A DNA stretch of 64,000 nt from Zhengitettix transpicula (Eukaryota; Arthropoda; Insecta; Orthoptera; Tetrigidae): the NCBI GenBank assembly GCA_037074705.1, contig CM073593.1, positions 108,750,238 to 108,814,237 on the forward strand, read 5' to 3'. The notes under the pieces are model-generated. The model had not been told where the DNA came from, searched no databases, and worked only from the letters and a program-made list of their open reading frames with translations. Below are positions 46,833 through 57,889 of this stretch, piece after piece. Each line of letters starts with the position of its first letter. Within the stretch, counting starts at the first letter, position 1. A program made the position numbers and the translations under genes.

Positions 46833-47170
46833 GTATTTAAGATTATTGAATAAAAAACCACAACGGAAAAATTGACACTGGTACTGGTACAAAAACTCTG
46901 GAAAATACTTTGGGTCTTGACTGCGGGGCCCAACATCACTGGTTTTAATTGGAAGAGTTTTTATACAATTATTTGGTCGTGTAATTTTTCTGTTAAAAAA
47001 ATTCTGACTTTCAATATTTTTATTTCTTTATCAAAGACGAACGTCCTGGTACTTGTTAAATTATTTTTAGAAGAGGGGAGAGGTTTGGAGGAAATAATAA
47101 TAAATTTCCAATTTTTTATATAGAACTCGAGATTTTGTAGGTAAACACACACACACACACACACACACAG

Positions 47171-47209
<39 letters not shown>

Positions 47210-47420
47210 GAGAGAGGAAGAGAGAGAGAAATAAAACGAGTAAGTAACACTATTGAATACAAAAACACAGGGGAAAAATCGACTTTGGAAACTGTAGAAA
47301 ATATTTTGGTCTTGACTGCGGGGCCCAACATCCCTAATTTTTGATTGGAAGAGTTTTCCCACGATTATTTGGTCTTGTAATCTTTCTGTAAAAAATCCTT
47401 GGACACAAAGACGAACGTCC
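46735..47420 (+). repeat. tandem duplication of about 400 bp, each copy starting with a CA/GA microsatellite
   Basis: 46737-46985 and 47144-47395 share (CA)n(GA)n, then GGTCTTGACTGCGGGGCCCA and AATTGGAAGAG. The copies differ by about 15-20% by eye. Confidence 0.8.
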
Positions 47421-49034
47421 CAGGTAGTTGTTAAATAATTTGTACATGGTGGAGGGGGGTTGAAATAATGATCTGTTTATTTTACACTGAATTCCTATAT
47501 TTAATTGCCAGGATTCTACTAGATTTATATTACAACGTGTTTTTGTCGCAGTATCGATTTAACAACCCCTCCCCCGCGTCCTACTCACCGAGCCAACCCC
47601 CCCCCCCAACCACCACCTCCACGGGGGGGGGGGGGGGCGTAAAAATACATAATAAATGTTCAATTGTACCTGTAAGTAGAGCCGCGGGGTTTGAAACGTT
47701 TAACGCGTTAAATGTCCCACATAGCAAAACATAGGAACAATTGCAACCCCGTGTCAACAACAGTAATGTATCAGGAATTATTATCCACTGGAAGAGGGAT
47801 GTTTTTCAGCTGTTTAAAAATGGAAGTTATCAGCAGAAAAAAAGACCCCCCCGTATTGTTTGCGAAACAAATATTACGTCGCGGAAATTACGAAATACAG
47901 GAAATTGTGCACAAGATTCACAGTTGCAATTTATCTAAAATAAATAAAAGTCTGTTTTCGCTCCAAAAAAAAAAATAAATCCCCTTCTTCCACATCAATT
48001 TTTCGATTAGTTTTTTATTTCCTAGAATGAAGCGATTGAAATCGATGCTGGGGGATTGGTTTTTAATTTCCCACCAACCCCCAACCCCTTCTCGAAACTC
48101 TAATTCCATGAAAAACTCCATTTTTAACAGAGAGAGTTCGTCGGGGGTCCATTGGCCACTGCCTCTTTCTTTCTTTCTGTGTTTTTTTGTTGTTTTCTTT
48201 GCTTTGCCTTTTTTTCTCTTATCACTTGGTGTTGCTCACCCTTTCTACTCCCCAAATAATCCCCCTCGAATAATCTAAATAATAATGTTACCTCACCATT
48301 TTTAACAAATTTTGAAAATACATTTCGTAACAGAGATGAATTTAAAATGAAAGTTGGAATAGACGAGTCAATTCACGCGACGTTGCAACGCTTCATTTAT
48401 AACACAGAGAAGTTAATTTAAGGGAAATGTAGAACGTAAATCGATCTGATATCGATCGATACGACTGACGTTGGTTGATGTCGATGACCGACTAGTGAAG
48501 TGCTTTGCTTTTCTCCCGCTCGACGTGACCAGCGAACGTAAACACGTGGACGACGTGGCAACTGTCTTGGTACGTACAATTACGTCCTGCTCAGAGATTA
48601 AGGCTGAATGCTGCTTCTTCTCAGACTTTTAACCTCTATCAATGGTCAGTCCTCGAGGTCGTTCCCCCCAAAACCGTTACTTATTTATAATTAAGACTTT
48701 TCGCAATGATCATCCCTGACGTACATCTCTAAATTCTCTCCCTTACTACAATAAACCCAACCCTTACCCGCTTTCTCTATTCATCTTTTTTTCACCCCCT
48801 CTTTTAATTAGCACCGGGAGACCCTTAATTAGGAACCTCCTTTTTTTTTCGTTTTACTCCTACGAGTCCTTGTAATTAGAATCGGTCTCACTGGCGCAGT
48901 AAAAATCTTTGTTTCTTAAGGTTTCTTCTTAATTAGCCGCTAAAAATTACAAGATATTGTTTTATAAAAATACAAGAATTCAGCCAATATGTCAGATAAA
49001 TTAATTAATTAACTAAACAAACAAAAATCAGTTC
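47421..49034. other. no gene seen; C and G runs
   Basis: C10 and G15 runs at 47598-47637. Pyrimidine-rich family G relative at 48150-48250. Confidence 0.45.
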
Positions 49035-49072
49035 GTACGACGTTTCGTCCACTTTTTTTTCTGAATGTAGGC
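49035..49072 (-). ncRNA. hammerhead-like 3' half (GTGGACGAAACGTCG)
   Basis: The GGACGAAACGUCGUAC segment is kept, but box 1 has become TCAGAAAA. Confidence 0.25.
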
Positions 49073-49394
49073 CTATACATATATAAATGCTAAATTGTAA
49101 TGAATATGACTGCGTCACTGTGACGTCTTTAAGTGTGACGTCACCGGCTCTGAATTTTTTTATTATAGTTTTAAGACCTCAGATGAACTACGCAAAAAAC
49201 AACAACTGTATATTTGAATTCAAAATTCTTGAACCCTTGATCGATTTACGTGTCTTTATAATATTATTTCAAGTCCTAAAATATTTAGGCTATGTCCGAA
49301 TTTTGTTCAATTGGAGTTAAAGGATCTAATCCGTGAGGTTGGTAACACTAGTTCATATCTGGATAATTGTGAGGTAACATTATTATTGAGATTT

Positions 49395-49690
49395 TTTAGG
49401 GATATTCCTTTGTCTGGGAGTAGATAAGAGAGCAAGAAAAAGTGGAGAAAAAGCAAAGAAAACAATTGAAAAACAGAAATAAAGAAGGAGACAGTCAGCA
49501 AGAAACAGGTTAAAGAGATTACGTGAAAGAACGTTTAAAATATCAGGAAAGACATGTAAACATTTACTCCAAGCGAAGAAAACACAGAAAATAAGAAAGA
49601 ACAGAAAGGTGAGCAAGAAAAATACAGAACAGTGAAGAAAAAAAACGCAAAGAAAACTAGAAAAGCAAAAAGAAAGAGGCAATGTACAAG
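49395..49690 (+). repeat. purine-rich repeat family G, tandem copies
   Basis: GGGATATTCCTTTGTCTGGG, then two runs of GAGCAAGAAAAAGTGGAG-like sequence. Confidence 0.45.
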
Positions 49691-50090
49691 AACCAGGTCC
49701 TTCAAACTGTCTCTCATTCGTATTTTTTTTTCGTATTTGAAACGTTTTTACCGTTGAAGAAACCTTTAGAATCTGGTTTTCGCGAGGTTTTTCTTCCCTA
49801 CCAAGTGTACCACGCCGGGAAAAAAAAGATTCCAAGAACAGCGAACACGGAAATATCCAGAATAAACAACACAATAAAAAGGTGCGGAACAGAAGGAAAA
49901 TGGCCGTTTCTTTAGAGGATTAAGATATTATTATAAAACATAAATGCATTTTAAAAAATGGTTATTAATGAGAATAATGTGGTTTAAAGAATAATCGATG
50001 TCATCACTTGATTTTTATTATGTAACCACTGTTGCCACGTTAATAATAAATAGAAAATTAATTGAATTATGAAACGTGACGTAAAAATTA
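49690..50090 (+). repeat. left arm of a 3.4 kb inverted repeat
   Basis: Reverse complement of 52724-53105. Shared words include CCTTCAAACTGTCTCTCAT, AACCTTTAGAATCTGG, TGGCCGTTTCT and TTATGTAACCACTGTTGCCA. Confidence 0.8.
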
Positions 50091-50132
50091 CGAGAAAGAT
50101 CGTCTTCAACATCAGAATAAAGAAGTAGAGAT

Positions 50133-50187
50133 TTATTCCAACGTTTCGAAGTGTAAGGGAAAACCTCTGTTCGTCATCAGGGAGAGA
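50133..50187 (-). ncRNA. hammerhead-like motif with both cores intact
   Basis: The minus strand reads CCCTGATGACGAACAGAGG, then TTACACTTCGAAACGTTGGA. CUGAUGA and GAAAC are intact. GAA/UUC forms stem II with a longer loop, and UCC/GGA can close stem I. It lies just inside the left arm of the 49.7-53.1 kb inverted repeat. Confidence 0.5.
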
Positions 50188-50329
50188 TCTTCACGCCATC
50201 TCTTTAACCTAAGTTGTTTCTTGCACGCTGCCTCTTTCTTTTTGTTTTTCTTGTTTTCTTTGCCTTTTTCCCCCCATTCTTTTGTGTCTTCTTTTCTTCT
50301 TGCTCCCACACGTTGGAACACCCAGAAAA

Positions 50330-51590
50330 ATCTAAATAATGAGTTGTAGGAATAAGTGAGCGGAATACGAGGGTGTTTCAGGGGACCACCTACGTGGAAA
50401 ATTGGACGACTTTTAAGTTTTGAACTCGCGCGGGGGTGTTGAAAGTGTCACAGTGGGATTGTGGGCGAAAATGGACCAGGCCACACTCGTCCGGAGGAAA
50501 GCGGAACTGAACCGCGACGGAGCCGCCCACTTTGTGACACTCTCCTGTTTTATTTATTAGGCGTTTTGATTGGCGGGGCCTTTGGGATCCTTGAAAGTAG
50601 AGACGTGGACCGTGATCAGCAGCGGACCAATTAGAGACCTACTTGATAGGGAGGCGGCCGTGTTTATCCCCATTTAAAGCCCATGAATTTTCTTCGTCAA
50701 TTATATATTTTTGTAATCACCTCGGCAACCAGATAAAAACCTCAATGTAATACATACAGCTACACCCACCCCCTCCCACCACCAAGGGTTACATTCGTTT
50801 AATCATGACAAGAAGACTTTAAAAACACTGTTTTCTTCTACGACAACTCCCAAACCAAGTTTACGCGTCTTATAAAGTTTTACACAATAGGTTTCACGAG
50901 TTTCTTATCATCCTTTGAAGTTGTTGGTTATATTAAAAGTTACTCTCGCAGTGTTGAACTTCCTCTGGACCAGGTAAAACTTCCTTCATAACAGCGACGC
51001 GTTGCTTTATTGCTATTTATCTTGTTTCCGAGTCCCGAAAAAGGGCAAATTTATTGTTTTTGGTGCCTTTAATTAGTCGCCATGAGGCTTTTAATTAAAG
51101 GACTTTTACTGACTTGGAGGCATCTTGTTTTGAAAAAAAATAATTTCCCGTACGTATTTATGTTGGGGGTGTCAAATGTCAGAAGTAATTTTTTTAAATT
51201 TTTGCTCTCTCTGTGTGTGTGCATGTGTGTGTGTGTGCATGTGTGAATTAGGAACGAACGTTACCAGTTTTTGTTGATTTATTTTGTTTTATTATGCTGA
51301 CGTCGACAAAGTGGAGTATATGTTGTTGGGGTGGTTTAAGTGAAACAAACTGAGGCGGGCAAATCCCTGTTTATGGTGTGGAAGCTCTTCAATCGCTTGT
51401 TTACACCCTACGCGTGTGTCCTCTAGCGCGCTGAAAGTGAACTACGCTAAAATCGTTCTCAAAATGCTAATTATAATAATAATTTCTTTTGTGTTTTCTT
51501 TTAGAAGAGGACGAACATATTTGACAACACTGTAATTACCATAAACACATCGTTACGTGGAAACAGAAATTGAATTATTTAGTTTGTATG
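50330..51590. other. no gene seen; GC-richer patch
   Basis: 50380-50660 is GC-rich. GT/CA-rich words near 51210-51245. Lies between arms of the large inverted repeat. Confidence 0.4.
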
Positions 51591-51599
51591 AACCAATAT

Positions 51600-52210
51600 T
51601 TACTATACTCCAACAATTATCTTGTTGTAATATTGCGAGAAAAAATCAATTAATTAAACCAAAACAAATATTCAATTAATCAACTGATAATTGTTAAAAA
51701 ATATTAACTTGCACCAGATGCTCCAACAATTATTTTTAAATTAATAAATTAGTAATACAGCCAGAAAAATCAATTAATGAAACGAATTAATTCAATCAAT
51801 CAACTGATAATGGTTAAAATATTAACTTGTACAAGATGCTCCAACAATTATCTTTTAATTAATTTACGATTAATACAGCCAGAAAAAAAAATTAATTAAA
51901 CCAATTAATCAACTGATAATTGTTAAAAATATTGACCTGTACAAGATGCTCCAACAATTATTTTTTAATTAATCAACGAGTAATACAGCCAGAAAAAATC
52001 AATTAATTATACCAAGACAAAAATTCAATTAATCAGCTGATAATTGTTAAAAATATTAACTTGTACAAGATGCTCCAACAATTATCTTTTAATTAATATA
52101 CGATTAATACAGCCAGAAAATATTATCAATTAATTAAACAAAATTCAATTAATTAAAAGATAATCTAACAATTATATTTTAATTAATAAATACGTGATAA
52201 ATAGAGCCAG
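51600..52210 (+). repeat. about 115-bp AT-rich satellite between the inverted-repeat arms
   Basis: CTCCAACAATTATCTTTTAA recurs near 51608, 51720, 51838, 51950 and 52073, with AATACAGCCAGAAAA in each unit. Confidence 0.85.
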
Positions 52211-52254
52211 AAAAAATGATAAATTAATTAAACCATAACAAAAACAAATTGTTT

Positions 52255-52305
52255 GAATACAACGTTTCGTTCAGAAATTTTTTTTGGGAAATTATTCGGG
52301 AAATC
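52255..52305 (-). ncRNA. hammerhead-like motif, first of two in direct repeat
   Basis: The minus strand reads ATCAGATTTCCCG, then CTGAACGAAACGTTGTATT. The GAAAC-GUU-GU-A half is intact and box 1 is degraded. A second copy follows 309 bases on, in the same orientation. Confidence 0.35.
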
Positions 52306-52870
52306 TGATAAAATACAGTTTTTAATGTAGACAGTTGTAAACGTAAACGTTGTACTCAAACAGAATTTACGGTTTAATTAATTAAATTTTTCTGATATAT
52401 TGAGCTGAATTAATTTATTTAAGCAGTTTTCCAAAATTCAATTTATTATTCACGTGGCTACTCAAAATTAAGTTTTGACGCCAATCAAGACACAAACCAT
52501 ACAGATGTTACGTTGTACTAATTAATAACCGCCATCAATTAATTAAACAAAGAAAAATGGTTTTAATACAACGTTTCGTTCCCAAAATATCGGCTAATCA
52601 GGTAAAAATACATTTTTTGAATTTAAAATCCATTGACGGTTGTAACCGTGTATTTTTAAAATTAGTTAATTAAATTTTTCTATCATATAGGTTGTATTAA
52701 TTAATTATTAATTTAACATATTTTTTACGTCACGTTTCACAATTCAATTAATTTTCAGTTTATTATTAACGTGACAACAGTGGTTACGTAATAAAAATCA
52801 AGTGATTACATCGATTATTCTTTAAACCATAGAGATGTTACCTTTTTAAAATGCATTTGGGTTTTATAAT
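52256..52870 (-). repeat. two about 310-bp direct units, each with a hammerhead-like motif
   Basis: Both units share, in order, AATACAACGTTTCGTT, TTAATTAAATTTTTCT, an AATT-rich block and ACCATA(C/G)AGATGTTAC. The GAAAC boxes are 309 bases apart. Confidence 0.65.
52562..52610 (-). ncRNA. hammerhead-like motif, one core change, stem I kept
   Basis: The minus strand reads TTTTTACCTGATTAGCC, then GGGAACGAAACGTTGTATT. Box 1 is CUGAUUA (G8 to U). Stem I UUUUA/UAAAA pairs over five positions after one mismatch, and GUU-GU-A is intact. Confidence 0.5.
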
Positions 52871-53105
52871 AATATCTGAAGCCTCTAGAGAAACGGCCAT
52901 TTTACTTCTATTCCGCACCTTTTCATTGTGTTGTTTGTTCTGGATATTTTCGTGTTCACTGTTCTTCGAATCTTTTTTTTCCCCGGTGTGGTACGCTTGG
53001 CAGGGAAGAAAAACCTCGCGAAAATCAGGTTCTAAAGGTTTCTTCAAAGGTAAAAACGTTTCAAATAGGAAAAAAAACGTATGAGAGACAGTTTGAAGGA
53101 CCTCA
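52724..53105 (-). repeat. right arm of a 3.4 kb inverted repeat
   Basis: Matches 49690-50090 at roughly 80% or more by eye. Between the arms are a satellite (51600-52210) and hammerhead-like motifs. Confidence 0.8.
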
Positions 53106-53850
53106 TAAAATGTTTCAACCTCCTCGACGAGGAGGAGAAGAAAAAAATATTCTGAGTGTCTCAAGCGAACCGGTTTTTTTTTATTTAGACATATATACTG
53201 ATAATTTTATAGAAGCGCCCTTGTTTCCATTTCTATCTGTTCCTGTGACAGCGATGTGGCAACAGGGCGAAGCGTCTTTGCGAGATGAGCAACGCCGTGA
53301 ATGACGTCCAGTGAGCCCCGACCTACCCCCGGGCAAGGATCCTGAACCTATTGCACAAAGAGTCCTCATCAACCCCCTTTATCTGATATTCCAGGAAAAT
53401 GGTCCTTTAATCCAGGTGACCTGTTTTTTTTTTTTGCTAAACAAAAATTCTCATCAGACAAGAAATTTCCTCTCGGAAAAATCCCTGAAATTTGTTCTCC
53501 GGCAAAATTCCCCCCCGGTCATGTTTTTACTCCGAGACAAGGATTTATCACTTGAAGGTCCTTATTTTAGAACCTCCTACCTTCTTCACAAGTCCTCCAC
53601 ATTTTATCTCATCTCCTTTAATTTTTTTCTTTTTGCACGTCGACTGTGCAATCCTTTTAATATCGCAGAGTGTCGCCGTGACCACTTCACCCCGGGTCCG
53701 CAGTTCAAACGCCGATGACGTCACACAAACTCGAGTAAAATCTCGTGAAACACGAATCCGCCTTATTAAATCACTGAGATATTAATCTCTTGTCGTAATA
53801 AATTCTGTTTTTTTAAAAAAAATCAAAGAAATAAAAATGTATTGTTCAAG
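53106..53850. other. no gene supported
   Basis: 53311-53718 is open on plus for about 135 codons but is low-information and has no recognisable domain. Confidence 0.35.
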
Positions 53851-53851
53851 T

Positions 53852-53913
53852 AGGACGTGTTTCGAGCCAGTTTTCTGTACGTAGTCGCTCTACCATCTGA
53901 GCTAACCCGTCTC
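53852..53913 (-). pseudogene. tRNA-like remnant (SINE head or tRNA pseudogene)
   Basis: On the minus strand, TTAGCTCAGATGGTAGAGC is a textbook tRNA D-arm/box A, and GGCTCGAAACACG resembles a degraded T-arm/box B. The spacing is about 12 nt short for a full tRNA. It points away from the hammerhead-like motif at 53936. Confidence 0.5.
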
Positions 53914-53935
53914 AAAAATTTATTAATACTGGGAA

Positions 53936-53984
53936 TTTCTACCTGAAGAGGGAGACGAAGTGTCCAGAAACGTTATTGTGGGTT
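53936..53984 (+). ncRNA. best-preserved hammerhead-like motif in the window
   Basis: TTTCTACCTGAAGAGGGAG then GTGTCCAGAAACGTTATTG. CUGAAGA (53943-53949) and GAAAC (53967-53971) are intact. Stem II pairs GGA/UCC, stem I pairs UCUAC/GUGGG (five pairs with wobbles), and the AUU cleavage triplet fits NUH. The visible defects are one stem III pair (C with A) and a G-A closing pair of stem II. It lies about 20 bases from a divergent tRNA-like sequence. Confidence 0.6.
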
Positions 53985-53994
53985 TGAATTTTCA

Positions 53995-54235
53995 AGAAAG
54001 ACAATTTTACAGTCATTCTAATTACACTAAAATCATAAATATCCAATTAGTGTGACTTATGGACAAATCAGACCTTATTATATTTATGTTGAATACGTGC
54101 AGCAACGTCATGATCCAAATTTACTATTGTCACGATTTTTTTTGGGTTGCTTTTCCCCGTATTGTATCCAGAAAAATATGTCTTAAAAATTTACTTTTTG
54201 AAGAATACAATGAACTAAAGGGTTAAGACCCTTTT
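53995..54235 (-). mobile_element. family D fragment
   Basis: Minus orientation, ending CTAAAGGGTTAAG at 54217-54229 on plus. It contains the AGGTCTGATTTGTCC block. It abuts the hammerhead-like motif at 53936. Confidence 0.5.
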
Positions 54236-55211
54236 ATAATAACAACTTGTCCCTGGGAACTCTGTAAATCCAACTTACTCCCTGTTGATCATACGAAATA
54301 AATTTTACAAGTGGAAAATTCCTACCACCAACATTGGTGTATATTACAATATATATGTGTCGGCGTAGGGATTTCTGACCTGTGAATGAGCACTGTTGCT
54401 AGCGAGGTGCAGATGGGAGACTATATTTTACGTTATCTTCCGACTACTGTAGTAATTCCCCTTGTAACAAAATTAGGACGTGAAGCAGACGCTACGAAGC
54501 CAAACCAAGCAGGCCGAAGGAGAAGAGCAGCAGTTTTCCCTTTCAACGACGGAAAGCCCCCTGCAGGGACAACTTCTTCCTCCCCCTTCCCCCCCCCACG
54601 CGCGTGATGGCTCTCTTGTCCCCTGAGGACATTTCCAGCAGCATAAAACCAAGAGCGCGAGGCTTTACTTCCACCCCCCGCACCCCCTTCCGTCTTCCTA
54701 GGGCGTTCACTCAAACACACGTTTCTAGAAGGGCAACATTTTCTTTTATATATATACAAAAACTACTGAAACATCTCTGCTTAAAATATTCTTTGCTATC
54801 ATTTTTAAATAAACTCGCCTTTCATGAAATTTCGAGAGGAACTAATTAAGCATAGACCAGTAATTAATAAGACTATGTGAGGCCTAATCAAGTCAAATAA
54901 ATATATTAAAAATGAATGGATTAAATATTAATGATATACAATTTATAAGGAACTATTTTTTTTGGGGGGGGGGAGGAAGGGGCTTCTACAAACGACGTGG
55001 GGGTTCCTAAAAATAAATAACCTAAAACACAGAGACTGTATCAATTAAAGATTAAACTTTAAAAGATTTTACTAACTTAATGATGACTCATATTCAAATA
55101 AAATAATTATCATAATTTCTTTACCATTTTTTATAAATTTTGTTAAATTAAAATTATTTAAAATTACATTTTAAATTTTTTAAATAAAATTTGGTAATTA
55201 ATAAAGTATAC
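54236..55211. other. no gene supported
   Basis: 54386-54759 has overlapping open frames on both strands in a C-rich patch; G10 run near 54965. Confidence 0.35.
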
Positions 55212-55262
55212 AGCAACGTCGTTTCATCCCCCAATTTTTTTTTGGAAACTCTTCTTGTAAAA
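55212..55262 (-). ncRNA. hammerhead-like motif, stem II kept, box 1 damaged
   Basis: The minus strand reads ACAAGAAGAGTTTCC, an A-rich loop, then GGGGGATGAAACG. Six pairs (GUUUCC/GGGGAU with wobbles) form stem II. Box 1 reads AAGAAGA instead of CUGAAGA. Confidence 0.35.
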
Positions 55263-55589
55263 ATTAAATAATCTAAAGCACCATTAAAATTTTTTATCCA
55301 TTAAGGATTAAATTTTTCGACAAATTATAAAATTTAAGGATCATAGGAATTAATTTTATATTTGAAAGAGAATTTGAAAATAATCATTCTGTATACTTCA
55401 TTATTGAATGTTGAATTTTTTAAAATAAAAACAAAAATATAATTACGAAATTTAAGTTAAAATTGTGTTGTCAAAATCAAAAAATTTTGGAAGGCATTTG
55501 AACGAAATTTGGTAAATTTAAATTTTTATATCATTCATAAAAAAATTTATTTAGTTTGAAATTTAATATCTTACTTTAAAAAAAAATAT

Positions 55590-55675
55590 CGACCGGTCCG
55601 GGAATCGAACCCACGACCCCTGCTTTATCCCAACTCCTTCGTAGACTCTTCAGGATCTAAATGATGGACCTTTTT
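55590..55675 (-). pseudogene. tRNA-like 3' half
   Basis: The minus strand has GGGTTCGATTCCCGG, a good T-arm/box B, followed within 12 bases by a run of nine T that could stop Pol III. No convincing D-arm is seen at the expected distance, so this is a SINE head or pseudogene rather than a working tRNA. Confidence 0.45.
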
Positions 55676-56424
55676 CTTTTTCGTACATTGATTATAAGTT
55701 TTTTTAACAAAAAAAATTATATTCAAAGATATTATTAATTAAATAACCGTGGCTTGATTCTTAAATCAGATTTTTTCTTTGACTATAAATTTAATCTTTA
55801 TTTAATACCAATTTTTTCATGATTCTTTTAAAAAATTTTAATGTTACTGATTTTTAATTATTTTTTTTGGCTATAGAAATTTCATTATTCAGTTATCATT
55901 TTTTAGGGTTGAGTATTTTTACAACACCCTTGAAACTGTTGTAAAAAAAAATTAGGGGTTTAAACGTTGTGTATTTTATTATCGTCTTAAAAATGTTTGG
56001 TTTTAAATGTAATGTTATTTAATTAAATAAATCAGACTCATTTTCTAAAATTGTTTTCTAACTTGACTGCGTTCTTTTTCTTAAGACGTCAGATAATATT
56101 TAAATTTAAAAGATGAAAGTCGTTACCTACAAATGACATTTCGTTGCGTCAACAGCAGCCAAACTTTTATATATTTTATTTCTTTTTTACAAAAAAATTG
56201 AGATTATGAAACCGCGATTCAAAGGACAGACGGTAAAAGAAACTATTCCATGACGGGGGTTGAAGAGAAAGAAGCGAAAACTCGTTAAAAAGTTTGAGCG
56301 ACACAGATGCCTCCTCGTAACTGGAATTATGAGAAATGTAATTTCCTGATGAACGACGACGTTTTGAATATTTTTACGCGTAAATAAAATTGTTTCTGTG
56401 TGTACGTTATGAAAGAATTTCGTG
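55676..56424. other. AT-rich, nothing seen
   Basis: No coding, RNA or repeat structure recognised. Confidence 0.5.
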
Positions 56425-56700
56425 TACACTGTGGGGGGTAAGACACCTGTCTACCACCCCCAGGAGCGGGGGGGGGGAAATGTTTCTGCCGATGTTTATC
56501 TGTGAATAATTTTAACCTCTTACAGAATGTGAAAGGAGCTCCCTTAGGGGTCGGGGTGGAGGGGCGTTACGGATAATAACGCGGAAACAACCGACGTTGG
56601 TGTCGAATCCGGGGCTATGGATGTCTCTGAGTTCAATTGTGACACTACCACTTGCCGTTTAACTATTCCCAGAGGCGGAATGAAGTACGTGACGGTGATC
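56425..56700 (-). mobile_element. partial family C copy
   Basis: Shares CACTGTGGGGGGTAAGACAC, the G-rich block and GGCTATGGATGTCTC with the other copies. Confidence 0.55.
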
Positions 56701-56878
56701 TGAAGGGTTTTTATCATTTATAATATTAATAGTAAAAATACAACAGTCTTCTATCGCTTTAATAGACGAATAAGTTAAGATATTCTTCAGGACAATTTTC
56801 GTTTCTTTCCATTTCGTTCGATAATCCGTGTCTGTTTTCTTTCCTTGGATCCTTCATCTCTGTATTATATATTTATGT

Positions 56879-57132
56879 GTTTTTTTAGGGCAACAGGCTA
56901 CATGAGGGTAATTCAACTCCCCTTTAATAGCATAGGAAGGGATTCGAAAGGGGGGATGCGGAAGGGTAGAGGAAGGTAGCCAAGGGTTAACTAGGGGCCC
57001 CCGGGCTATATTTTAAGGATCCTACCCGGCGTTCGCCTAAAGAAATGCAGGGAAAACCCTAGAAAAACCTGCATCAGGTAGGTCGGGCATTAGGTACTTG
57101 TCCAACGCCCTTCCGATAGCGGGAGAGGAGAT
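56879..57132 (-). mobile_element. family A copy, strongly truncated
   Basis: 3' end at 56879 (TTTTTTTAGGGCAACAGG on plus). It stops at CGGGAGAGGAG. Confidence 0.65.
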
Positions 57133-57889
57133 CTTATCTTTATGTTGGTTATTTTTATTCGTTTTTTCACCCTTTTTCCCGGAGGCAACTAATTTTATTT
57201 ACCGAAAAACCATAGTCACAATAATTCAAGACGAGATTAATACGACGGAAAGACAAAACAAGAGCGCAGTAACCCCCCCCCCTCCTTCCTGCCCTTAATG
57301 AAAAAGAACCGTGAAAATATTGAATTGACGTGCGGTTTAAAAATAATTGCGTCGTGTATTGGAACGTCTCTCACCCCCAGAAAATAGCTAAATAAAGTCA
57401 CACCATTTTTTGAGTCTTTTTCCGAAGTTTATTTTTAAATTGCCGTCGTCTGATATTTTCTCCCCGTCAGTGACTTAATTCTTGTTCCCCTGTTGCCACA
57501 TCTTGTTCTCTCATTTTACAAATGTTGGTTTCCGTCTTGGTGGAGGAGGAGAAATACGTGGGTGATTCTTTTTACTGTTTATAAATGTCGTTCCCTTCTT
57601 CTGTGTGGTGGTAAGCTTCGTACAAAGCGTAAAGCCTCCACCCCCGCCCGCCCGGCGGACCAATCACGACGACCGAACAAAGCAGCAGAGGCCTTTTAAC
57701 CCCTCGCGAACCCTGGCAGAGTATTTAGAATTCTGAATGTATTCTCGGCTTTTGAGTGTTAAGAAGATTATACAAACATCGCAGCGGGACGATGTTGGCA
57801 CGTTGCATCGCTTATGAAATATGTACAAACAAAAGTCTACGTAAATAAAAGGGCTCAATGAGTCGAGGAGACAAGGTTAAATTAGTCGA
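57133..57889. other. no gene seen
   Basis: C9 run near 57278; otherwise ordinary. Confidence 0.5.

Noticed and set aside
53311..53718. 135-codon plus-strand frame
   Set aside because: Low-information composition and no domain, with no coding signal in the flanks.
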